In this document: positions 8,816 through 12,764 of the stretch, piece by piece | Position numbering within the stretch: the first letter of the stretch is position 1 | Layout: every line of letters begins with the position of its first letter | NCBI GenBank assembly: GCA_943331415.1 | Contig: CALQLM010000005.1 | Location: forward strand, 1 to 12,764 | DNA from: Bifidobacterium breve | Lineage (GTDB): Bacteria > Actinomycetota > Actinomycetes > Mycobacteriales > Mycobacteriaceae | Length of the DNA: 12,764 nucleotides | Reading direction: 5' to 3' | Notes under the pieces: model-generated | Database searches by the model: none | What the model was told of the DNA's origin: nothing | The model's input: the letters and a program-made list of their open reading frames with translations, nothing else | Program-made: the position numbers and the translations under genes

Positions 8816-8887
8816 TGGTCCCGGCTGGGATCGAACCAGCGACCTTCCGCGTGTGAAGCGGACGCTCTCCCACTGAGCCACGGGACC
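8816..8887 (-). tRNA. tRNA-Val (anticodon CAC)
   Basis: Reading the minus strand gives a full cloverleaf. The acceptor stem GGTCCCG/CGGGACC is a perfect 7 bp, the D-arm is GCTCAGTGGGAGAGC, the anticodon stem is TCCGC/GCGGA, the loop TTCACAC holds anticodon CAC, and the T-arm is GCTGG-TTCGATC-CCAGC. The discriminator is A, and CCA is not encoded. It decodes GUG codons. It diverges from the tRNA-Gly/Cys/Val run. Confidence 0.96.
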
Positions 8888-8927
8888 GGCGGGCACGCCC
8901 TAGCGGGCGGCGACTTGCCGAGGTCGA

Positions 8928-8956
8928 AGATTAGCACGCGGGGAAAATCGGGCTAA
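8928..8956 (-). promoter_or_regulatory. Promoter of tRNA-Val(CAC)
   Basis: On the minus strand, TTAGCC (8956-8951) and TAATCT (8933-8928) are separated by 17 bp. The predicted transcript start near 8921 gives a leader of about 33 nt before the tRNA. The -10 box fits TANNNT; the -35 box is weak. Confidence 0.5.
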
Positions 8957-8988
8957 ATATGGTTGCTAGGGCAAACACCCTCACGGAT

Positions 8989-9018
8989 TTGTGCGGGTTC
9001 GCGTCGGTGGACTATTGT
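8989..9018 (+). promoter_or_regulatory. Promoter of the tRNA-Gly/Cys/Val cluster
   Basis: TTGTGC (8989-8994) and TATTGT (9013-9018), 18 bp apart, fit a vegetative promoter. The start would lie near 9025, about 30 nt before the first tRNA. It probably drives all three tRNAs, which are only 31 and 15 bp apart. Confidence 0.5.
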
Positions 9019-9055
9019 CGAATCTCGCGACGGGGGACGATCTCGCCCGTAGTTT

Positions 9056-9128
9056 GCGGATGTAGCGCAGTTGGTAGCGCATCACCTTGCCAAGGTGAGG
9101 GTCGCGGGTTCGAATCCCGTCATCCGCT
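9056..9128 (+). tRNA. tRNA-Gly (anticodon GCC)
   Basis: Acceptor stem GCGGATG/CATCCGC, D-arm GCGCAGTTGGTAGCGC, anticodon stem TCACC/GGTGA with loop TTGCCAA (anticodon GCC), and T-arm GCGGG-TTCGAAT-CCCGT. The discriminator is T, and CCA is not encoded. First gene of the plus-strand tRNA run. Confidence 0.97.
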
Positions 9129-9159
9129 CGAAAGGTGCAAACAGGCATCAGACCCCAAC

Positions 9160-9230
9160 GGTGGAGTGGCCGAGTGGTGAGGCAACGGCCTGCAAAGCCG
9201 TGCACACGGGTTCGATTCCCGTCTCCACCT
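9160..9230 (+). tRNA. tRNA-Cys (anticodon GCA)
   Basis: Acceptor stem GGTGGAG/CTCCACC, D-arm GCCGAGTGGTGAGGC, anticodon stem ACGGC/GCCGT with loop CTGCAAA (anticodon GCA), and T-loop TTCGATT. The discriminator is T, and CCA is not encoded. Middle gene of the tRNA run. Confidence 0.96.
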
Positions 9231-9245
9231 CCCATTGAACGACAA

Positions 9246-9320
9246 GCGCGATTAGCTCAGCGGGAGAGCGCTTCCCTGACACGGAAGAGGTCACTGGTTC
9301 AATCCCAGTATCGCGCACCA
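9246..9320 (+). tRNA. tRNA-Val (anticodon GAC), CCA encoded
   Basis: Acceptor stem GCGCGAT/ATCGCGC, D-arm GCTCAGCGGGAGAGC, anticodon stem CTTCC/GGAAG with loop CTGACAC (anticodon GAC), and T-arm ACTGG-TTCAATC-CCAGT, followed by A and an encoded CCA. It is the last tRNA of the run and the left border of the poorly conserved region. The corresponding tRNA cluster in M. tuberculosis lies, as I recall, beside prophage phiRv2. No second copy of this 3' end occurs in the window. Confidence 0.97.
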
Positions 9321-9409
9321 CGTAACCGCAGGCCAGGGTATTTTCCCGAGGGCTCAACCAGACCGAATGGAAGATGCGTGGAGGATAGGTTGCCTCCACC
9401 GGGTGGCCG

Positions 9410-9543
9410 GAGATCCATCGGGTGTTGCGGGCTTACAACGGGACCCCGACGATCAGATGTTTTCCGAGGATGCCCTAGCGCATGCGATCCACCGCCCCAC
9501 AATCAGCGCGAAACTAGGCGCACGGACTTATGGCGGTAATTGA
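9410..9543 (+). pseudogene. Decayed coding remnant, copy 1
   Basis: The 308 bp from 9321 to 9628 hold no intact gene. From 9419 the sequence CGGGTGTTGCGGGC, then TTAC, ACGG and CCCGACGATCAG parallels 10181-10222. Translated, it reads RVLRAYNG, then after a 4-base deletion relative to the other copy PDDQMFSEDALAHAIHR, and it ends in a TGA inside the following palindrome. It appears to be a frameshifted remnant of the reading frame that is still open at 10145. The parent protein is not recognised. Confidence 0.45.
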
Positions 9544-9556
9544 GTAGATCTACTCA
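9541..9556. promoter_or_regulatory. Perfect 16-bp palindrome, candidate operator (copy 1)
   Basis: TGAGTAGATCTACTCA is self-complementary over all 16 bases. The outer arms TGAGTA and TACTCA recur in copy 2 while the central four bases differ (GATC versus GTTT). This is what a dimeric repressor site under selection would show. I do not recognise the motif as that of a known mycobacterial regulator. Confidence 0.55.
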
Positions 9557-9580
9557 TGCCTGGGCCATTTCCTACCGGCT

Positions 9581-9597
9581 ACGTTTCGTCCAAACGT
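9581..9597. promoter_or_regulatory. Inverted repeat ACGTTT-N5-AAACGT (copy 1)
   Basis: Perfect 6-bp arms around CGTCC, 24 bp after the first palindrome and 31 bp before the ATG. The same arms and spacing occur in copy 2 with a different 5-base centre. TACGTT at 9580-9585 could be a -10 box. The repeat may alternatively act in RNA as a small hairpin in the leader. Confidence 0.5.
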
Positions 9598-9628
9598 AAA
9601 TCGGATCGACCTACATCGGGGAGTATCA

Positions 9629-10144
9629 ATGACGTCAACTCAGGGCCGCAATTTCGTGGCCGCAGGCAAGGCTACGGCCACCCCGATCGCGGTGTCAGCG
9701 GAGATCGCGGGCGCGACAACCCAACGCCCGATGACGATTCTGAAAATTACCGCGCTCGCTGCCCTGCTCACCGTCGGTGCCGTCAGTGGTTGCGCGGCAG
9801 AAACCTCGGCGAAGATTCCCGCCGCCAAGGACCTAATCGGAACCTGGTCAGTGACGACGGCCGGCTTCGAGGCGGGCAAACACGAAAGCGGCGAGAGTCA
9901 GTGGATAGTCGAGGCGGCCGAGGGGCAGGCCTTCGTCGGCTTCAAGGAGTACCAGGACCCGGGTGAGAGTCCACAAAAGGAAGTTCTCAACGGCGCGGTC
10001 GGGGTCGACGGCGATATCCGGATTGCCGATGGTGACGGATTTTTCACCGGGAGAATGAACGATGGAAAGATTCTCGGCCAGTACATCGAAGCCAAAGATG
10101 CCGCCGATTCCACGGTCCTCAACGTCGAATTGTCCCGCAAGTAG
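9629..10144 (+). CDS. Putative lipoprotein fused behind a decayed export leader
   Basis: 171 codons from an ATG with a strong GGGGAG site. Residues 1-34 match the leaders of the two downstream proteins (TSTQGRNFVAAGKA, IAVSA-IAGA), but the hydrophobic core is broken by a Glu at position 25 and ends in TTQRP. A second, complete lipoprotein signal then begins at M35: MTILKITALAALLTVGAVSGC, with the lipobox cysteine at C55 (C21 counted from M35). The mature part (about 117 aa) contains DLIGTWSVTTAGFEAGK, GQAFVGFKEY, GDIRIADGDGFFTGRMNDGK and GQYIEAKD, a Gly-rich beta-type pattern. It is probably a small membrane-anchored beta-barrel or lipocalin-like protein, but I do not recognise the family. 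No ribosome binding site precedes M35 (9731), so synthesis probably begins at 9629, or translation restarts at 9731. Confidence 0.7.
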   Translation: MTSTQGRNFVAAGKATATPIAVSAEIAGATTQRPMTILKITALAALLTVGAVSGCAAETSAKIPAAKDLIGTWSVTTAGFEAGKHESGESQWIVEAAEGQAFVGFKEYQDPGESPQKEVLNGAVGVDGDIRIADGDGFFTGRMNDGKILGQYIEAKDAADSTVLNVELSRK

Positions 10145-10306
10145 CGGCACTCCGATGCTGACGGGACCGAGGTGATCGAGCGGGTGCTGCGGGCCTACGA
10201 CGGAACGATTCCCGACGATCAGCTGATCCACGACCCACTTGTGCCCAGAAGTTCGGAATTCCGGAGTGCCGCGAAGCTCATTGACCAGTGCGCTCCTCGA
10301 AAATGA
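10145..10306 (+). pseudogene. Open coding remnant, copy 2, in frame behind the lipoprotein stop
   Basis: Directly after the TAG of the lipoprotein gene, the same frame stays open for 53 codons before a TGA. It encodes EVIERVLRAYDGTIPDDQLI followed by HDPLVPRSSEFRSAAKL. There is no start codon with a ribosome binding site. The segment is homologous to 9419-9456, so it is the better preserved of two copies of an older gene end. It could be a displaced 3' end, or a C-terminal extension of the lipoprotein lost through the TAG. The protein family is not recognised. Confidence 0.4.
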
Positions 10307-10316
10307 CCGACAAAGT

Positions 10317-10332
10317 TGAGTAGTTTTACTCA
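10317..10332. promoter_or_regulatory. Palindrome TGAGTA-N4-TACTCA, candidate operator (copy 2)
   Basis: TGAGTAGTTTTACTCA has perfect 6-bp outer arms identical to copy 1 and a diverged centre (GTTT). Conservation of the arms against a changed centre is the main argument for a protein binding site. Confidence 0.55.
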
Positions 10333-10356
10333 TGCCTGGGCCTTCCCCCGCCGGAT

Positions 10357-10373
10357 ACGTTTCCACAAAACGT
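10357..10373. promoter_or_regulatory. Inverted repeat ACGTTT-N5-AAACGT (copy 2)
   Basis: Perfect 6-bp arms around CCACA, 24 bp after the first palindrome and 30 bp before the GTG. TACGTT at 10356-10361 is a possible -10 box, as in copy 1. Confidence 0.5.
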
Positions 10374-10403
10374 AAATCGGATCGACGTACAAGGGGAGCA
10401 CCA

Positions 10404-10697
10404 GTGACATCAACTCGGGGCCGCAGCTTGGTGGCCGCAGGCAAAGCAATGACCACACGGATTGCGGTATCAGCCTTGATCGCGGGCGCGGCGATTGTCG
10501 GAGCCGGGGCTGCATCTGCCGCAGGGTGCGGGCAACTCGGCGTCGGCGGCGGATACTGCACCGGAGCTCTTGTTGTACCCAAGGCGCACGGGCCGGCGGC
10601 CAATGCTCAGCACACGACCGCCAAGTCAGGCCGCGGCACAGCCGGCAACCTGGTCGGTGGCGTCAAGACGGGTAACAACTGTGGTTTTTGTGGGTAG
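10404..10697 (+). CDS. Small secreted four-cysteine peptide
   Basis: A 97-aa precursor of unknown function. The leader is TSTRGRSLVAAGKAMTTR followed by the hydrophobic core IAVSALIAGAAIVGAGAASA, with likely cleavage after A39 or A40. The mature part is about 57 aa, rich in Gly and Ala, with C42, C52, C93 and C96 and a Cys-x-x-Cys end (NNCGFCG). Even cysteine number in an exported peptide suggests two disulfides or metal binding. The GTG start has AAGGGGAG five bases upstream. The frame is open further upstream through the inverted repeats, but that part has no ribosome binding site and is regulatory. The gene is followed 39 bp later by a strong hairpin. It could be a structural, signalling or antimicrobial peptide; nothing in the sequence decides between these. 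Confidence 0.7.
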   Translation: MTSTRGRSLVAAGKAMTTRIAVSALIAGAAIVGAGAASAAGCGQLGVGGGYCTGALVVPKAHGPAANAQHTTAKSGRGTAGNLVGGVKTGNNCGFCG

Positions 10698-10736
10698 TCG
10701 CTGAAACCGGTCACACTTACAGACCGCGGAGGAGCG

Positions 10737-10773
10737 CAACAGGCCCGCTGCCTCTTCGGTGGCGGGCCTGTTG
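10737..10773 (+). terminator. Strong hairpin terminator behind the four-cysteine peptide
   Basis: CAACAGGCCCGC (10737-10748) and GCGGGCCTGTTG (10762-10773) form a perfect 12-bp stem. The loop TGCCTCTTCGGTG can add four more pairs, including two G-T pairs. No U-run follows, which is common for mycobacterial hairpin terminators. It separates the gene ending at 10697 from the paralogue at 10844. Confidence 0.7.
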
Positions 10774-10843
10774 TGTGCGGGCCGTTCAACAGTGCCGGTG
10801 GTGCCGGCGGCGAGCAGCAGACGCACAACAACGAGGAGCGCCA

Positions 10844-11107
10844 GTGACAACCACAAAGGGCCAGAGCCTCGTGGCCGTAGGCACGGCTATGACCACACGG
10901 ATCGCCGTCTCGGCCGTGATCGCGGGCGCGGCAATGCTCGGAGCCGGGATCGGAGCCGCTTCCGCGGCACCGTGCGCTACCTGTGGGGTGATTACGGGAA
11001 GCACAGGTCAAACAACTGTTGCCAAAACGTCGTCAGTGGGATCGCAATGGGCCGTTGCCCGGCAGACGACTGCCCGTGCGAGTCGCGGCGTGTCCGGACG
11101 AACCTAG
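10844..11107 (+). CDS. Small secreted peptide, shortened paralogue of the upstream gene
   Basis: An 87-aa precursor. The leader TTTKGQSLVAVGTAMTTR, then the core IAVSAVIAGAAMLGAGIG and AASAA, is clearly homologous to that of the gene at 10404, with cleavage near A41. The mature part has two cysteines close to its N terminus (APCATCG, C44 and C47). Near the end, ARQTTARASRGVSG aligns with AQHTTAKSGRGTAG of the paralogue. Just after, the DNA still reads AACCT as in the paralogue but in another frame, where it would continue NLAPSV. A small indel has therefore probably removed the CxxC tail. GAGGAG lies five bases before the GTG. The operator module is absent and a hairpin lies upstream, so expression may depend on read-through or an unseen promoter. 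Confidence 0.6.
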   Translation: MTTTKGQSLVAVGTAMTTRIAVSAVIAGAAMLGAGIGAASAAPCATCGVITGSTGQTTVAKTSSVGSQWAVARQTTARASRGVSGRT

Positions 11108-11223
11108 CTCCGTCAGTGCCGTAAGAAGTCGGGCCTGCCGGCCAGTCCCCCAGTCCGTTCGATGGCCCGTATACAGCCTGCCGTTACCGGCGTAGGGCCA
11201 GGGCGGGATCGAGTGAATGAGGA

Positions 11224-11337
11224 TCAGTCGTCATCGTCATCGTCATCGTCCCCCTCCACGAAGTCGATCAACTCCGGAGGCTCACCCCATGTGCCTGGCT
11301 CGCCAGGGTCGTAGTCATCGCTCGGTTTACGTCCCAC
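11224..11337 (-). CDS. Possible small acidic protein with poly-Asp tail
   Basis: A 37-codon minus-strand frame from a GTG: GRKPSDDYDPGEPGTWGEPP, then ELIDFVEG, then eight aspartates before TGA. GAGGGAG lies about 10 bases upstream and an in-frame stop precedes the GTG, so it cannot be longer. The Asp run is encoded by alternating GAC and GAT, which makes a six-base direct repeat on the plus strand. A soluble, highly acidic peptide is predicted. No family recognised. The alternative is chance around a simple repeat, but the Trp/Pro/Gly-rich body before the tail argues for a real protein. Confidence 0.4.
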   Translation of the reverse strand: MGRKPSDDYDPGEPGTWGEPPELIDFVEGDDDDDDDD

Positions 11338-11621
11338 TGCCCATCAACTCCCTCACCTACCGGCCAACAGCACACGCTGCTGACGCCACGGACCGTCCAT
11401 GCTTTCAGCGCGCACCGACAAGTCGCGGGAAATCGGACGACTCCGGCGACCTCGCAGGGGTCGAAAGGCTCTGCTAACGCCCGTCTAAATGCTCTGTTGA
11501 CACACGGAAGCACGGCCGACACTGGGGACAGACGCAGTGGCCATCGACGGGCCGCACCCAAGACCCTGGACAAACTGATGCGCCTGAACAGGTCAGGGAT
11601 AACGACAATGATCCGATCCCG
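11338..11621. other. Gene-poor stretch
   Basis: I see no convincing gene here. From 11478 a plus-strand frame is open into the ORF at 11622 and reads CSVDTRKHGRHWGQTQWPS, but it has no start codon, so part of it may be a decayed gene. On the opposite strand, 11474-11560 contains a cysteine-rich run (CVCPQCRPC) that could be coincidental. A TTGACA at 11497-11502 has no matching -10 box. Confidence 0.3.
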
Positions 11622-11771
11622 ATGAGTAAGCGCGAAGCCGCGATCCTGGCGGCCAAACTGCGCCACCCGGCCGGCAAAGCGATTTCGCCCAGTCCGGAAG
11701 TGCAGCGATGGGCTGACGGGGAATCAAGCAACCGATTCCGGGCGGGATACGACGACCACCGTTGCAACTAG
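11622..11771 (+). CDS. Possible 49-aa protein
   Basis: Frame SKREAAILAAKLRHPAGKAI followed by SPSPEVQRWADGESSNRFRAGY, ending in a TAG. Third codon positions are mostly G or C, and the Ala/Lys/Arg helix at the start looks protein-like. There is no good ribosome binding site, and the frame is open upstream to 11478 without a start codon. It may therefore be the tail of a decayed gene. No family recognised. Confidence 0.3.
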   Translation: MSKREAAILAAKLRHPAGKAISPSPEVQRWADGESSNRFRAGYDDHRCN

Positions 11772-11940
11772 AAAAGCACCCGGATTCGGCACGCGTCACA
11801 CGTGAACAGACGCAGACGAACGGCCGCCACGGCCACGTCGGATTCCTTGGACTCCCCCGAGCGGAACTTCGTGACGGCCGTTCCTGCACAATGGACGACC
11901 CATCAAGTGTGGGTTACCGATGGCGTCCGGTCGCGGCCTA

Positions 11941-12114
11941 CTACTCCTTGAAGGCGTCCTTGACCTTCTCGCCGGCGCCCTTGAGGTCGGCCTTCATCTG
12001 GTCGAGCTTCCCCTCATTTTCCGCGCTCTCGTCGCCGGTGAATTTTCCGACAACTTCCTTGAGCTTGCCACCAATCTCGTCAATCTTGTTGTGCGCCTTA
12101 TTCTCAATACCCAC
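11941..12114 (-). CDS. CsbD family stress protein
   Basis: A 57-aa, highly charged, cysteine-free protein. The sequence IENKAHNKIDEIGGKLKEVV, then GKFTGDESAENEGKLDQMKADLK and GAGEKVKDAFKE, is a full-length CsbD domain: amphipathic helices rich in Lys, Glu and Gly. Family members accumulate under general stress, and their biochemical role is unknown. The GTG start at 12114 has AGGGG about 9 bases upstream. Two stop codons (TAGTAG) end the gene. It is transcribed away from the coupled small genes at the right edge; 188 bp up to 12302 show nothing clear beyond its likely promoter. Confidence 0.88.
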   Translation of the reverse strand: MGIENKAHNKIDEIGGKLKEVVGKFTGDESAENEGKLDQMKADLKGAGEKVKDAFKE

Positions 12115-12302
12115 AGTTTCTGCCCCTGCACCTTTGCGGATTTCGACTTCGGGCGGCCGCTATCTCACACGACGACGTTAACTCCCACGTCTGGCATGCA
12201 TAAGAGCCAAAGGACCCCGCACGAACGAGAGGTCTATTGGCACTAGCCGCCAAGCGACGGCAGGAAAACACGTCGGTAAATCTAGGGGTAGGGAGGCTTC
12301 CG

Positions 12303-12401
12303 ATGGGGCCAGCGCGATATTCCACAATCATCGCCTCTACAGGGCTTGGCTGCGGTCAGCTCCGGAATCGCAAGACTCCAATCGTGGCGATCGGCAGTTG
12401 A
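12303..12401 (+). CDS. Possible 32-aa leader ORF
   Basis: ATG with a good ribosome binding site (GGGAGG, seven bases upstream). It encodes GPARYSTIIASTGLGCGQLR plus about eleven further residues, and its TGA ends one base before the ATG of the next gene. This suggests translational coupling. It may be a short leader whose translation permits that of the membrane proteins behind it. No family recognised. Confidence 0.35.
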   Translation: MGPARYSTIIASTGLGCGQLRNRKTPIVAIGS

Positions 12402-12402
12402 T

Positions 12403-12573
12403 ATGCCAGTCATCCCGATCATCGCTCTCACTATCGGCCTCGGCGTGCTCACCGCAGGGGCGGTGTTCACCTATTTCGGGGCGTACTGGCGCACGGTGTG
12501 GCGTCAGAACAGGCTCGAAGAGTCGACTACTTCTAGTGAATCAACGGATCGACACTGTAAGGAAGCGCCATGA
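12403..12573 (+). CDS. Small single-helix membrane protein
   Basis: A 56-aa protein. The hydrophobic segment PVIPIIALTIGLGVLTAGAV begins right after the start, followed by FTYFGAYWRTVWRQNRLEES and a Ser/Thr-rich polar tail. By the positive-inside rule, the basic WRTVWRQNR side would face the cytoplasm. No family recognised. The ATG lacks a strong ribosome binding site of its own but follows the 32-aa ORF by one base. An in-frame TTG at 12346 would add a less plausible N terminus. Its TGA overlaps the ATG of the DUF6131 gene (ATGA), so the two are probably made together. Confidence 0.55.
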   Translation: MPVIPIIALTIGLGVLTAGAVFTYFGAYWRTVWRQNRLEESTTSSESTDRHCKEAP

Positions 12574-12725
12574 TCTCCCTCGGCATCATTCTTCTCATTC
12601 TCGGATTCGTGTTCAAGATTTCGATCCTCTGGTCCATCGGGATCGTGCTCCTGGTGATCGGCGTGGCGTTCATGGTCCTGGGGGCTCTGGGCCACGCCGT
12701 CGGCGGCCGAAGCCACTACTACTGA
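12570..12725 (+). CDS. DUF6131 family small membrane protein
   Basis: A 51-aa, very hydrophobic protein: ISLGIILLILGFVFKISILW, then SIGIVLLVIGVAFMVLGALG, then the conserved end HAVGGRSHYY. The double helix-hairpin and the GGR-x-HYY tail are what I recognise as DUF6131, common in mycobacteria and without known function. The ATG overlaps the stop of the preceding gene, and GGAAG lies about five bases upstream. The remaining 39 bp to the right edge contain nothing recognisable. Confidence 0.8.
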   Translation: MISLGIILLILGFVFKISILWSIGIVLLVIGVAFMVLGALGHAVGGRSHYY

Positions 12726-12764
12726 ACGATCAACGTCACTGATAGACGCTGGAAGCCTTAATAC

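Larger units (their letters stand above)
9541..9717 (+). repeat. Promoter-leader cassette, copy 1
   Basis: This stretch aligns with 10317-10493, at roughly four matching bases in five by eye with one 1-base indel. It includes a 16-bp palindrome, a second inverted repeat, the conserved AAACGTAAATCGGATCGAC, a GGGGAG ribosome binding site, and the first ~30 codons of the following gene. The similarity stops at GCGGGCGCG, where the lipoprotein part begins. The leader part alone recurs at 10833-10969. Confidence 0.8.
10317..10493 (+). repeat. Promoter-leader cassette, copy 2
   Basis: Second copy of the module at 9541-9717, starting 776 bp further on. It keeps both inverted repeats at the same 24-bp spacing, the stretch AAACGTAAATCGGATCGAC, a GGGGAG ribosome binding site, and a full export leader. 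Similarity also reaches further upstream, to about 10181, in the remnant coding sequence. This indicates duplication of a longer unit. Confidence 0.8.

Noticed and set aside
9321..9360. Terminator or attachment-site copy right after tRNA-Val(GAC)
   Set aside because: Only a three-base GGG/CCC pairing around TATTTT is visible and no repeat of the tRNA 3' end is found downstream.
9135..9539. Open frame across tRNA-Cys and tRNA-Val
   Set aside because: It runs through two intact tRNA genes and has no ribosome binding site, so it is a chance frame.
9541..9556. Palindrome as LexA/SOS, IdeR or Zur box
   Set aside because: The arms TGAGTA/TACTCA fit none of the consensus sites I know for these mycobacterial regulators.
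10332..10403. Upstream extension of the four-cysteine peptide from an ATG in the palindrome
   Set aside because: It would translate the operator and inverted repeat; a strong ribosome binding site and the export leader start at 10404 instead.
11227..11250. TCGTCA repeats as a possible start of a CRISPR or microsatellite array
   Set aside because: Only about four contiguous hexamers without spacers; explained by alternating Asp codons on the minus strand.
11762..12181. Plus-strand frame opposite the CsbD gene
   Set aside because: The minus strand encodes a complete CsbD domain; the plus-strand frame is low-complexity Ser/Pro/Leu.

Overview
The window looks like the chromosome of a Mycobacteriaceae member. 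Its base composition is GC-rich, and it carries the mycobacterial gene order thrS - HIT-family Ap4A phosphorylase - phosphatidylinositol-phosphate synthase (Rv2614c-Rv2612c in M. tuberculosis). It also has a tRNA-Gly/Cys/Val cluster with a divergent tRNA-Val, small DUF6131 and CsbD stress proteins, and typical actinobacterial families (DUF1990, PGPGW/TIGR02611, DUF4174).

Layout. (1) 1-3786, minus strand: a conserved core block in which a small PGPGW membrane protein precedes thrS, and thrS, the HIT gene and pgsA overlap end to end. pgsA runs off the left edge. (2) 3852-8172: an accessory metabolic block. After a DUF1990 gene come two divergent pairs: an amine-dehydrogenase-like oxidoreductase with a TauD/TfdA dioxygenase, and a haloalkane dehalogenase with a TetR regulator. 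The dioxygenase and dehalogenase genes converge and overlap at their stop codons. A near-perfect palindrome between the dehalogenase and TetR genes is a candidate operator. (3) 8241-9320: a secreted DUF4174 protein, then tRNA-Val(CAC) on the minus strand diverging from tRNA-Gly(GCC), tRNA-Cys(GCA) and tRNA-Val(GAC) on the plus strand. (4) 9321-12764: a region with few conserved genes downstream of the tRNA cluster.

The most unusual part is 9410-11107. A module made of a 16-bp palindrome, a second inverted repeat 24 bp further on, a strong ribosome binding site and an export leader occurs twice (9541 and 10317). Its leader part occurs a third time (10844). It precedes three different short exported proteins: a lipoprotein, a four-cysteine secreted peptide, and a shorter paralogue of that peptide that appears frameshifted at its 3' end. 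Diverged copies of an older coding sequence lie upstream of both promoter copies. This looks like a locally duplicating expression-and-export cassette with exchangeable cargo. No function can be assigned to the cargo from sequence alone.

The right end holds several genes below the usual length cut-offs: an Asp-tailed small ORF, a possible 49-aa ORF, a CsbD protein, and a coupled run of a 32-aa ORF, a one-helix membrane protein and a DUF6131 protein.
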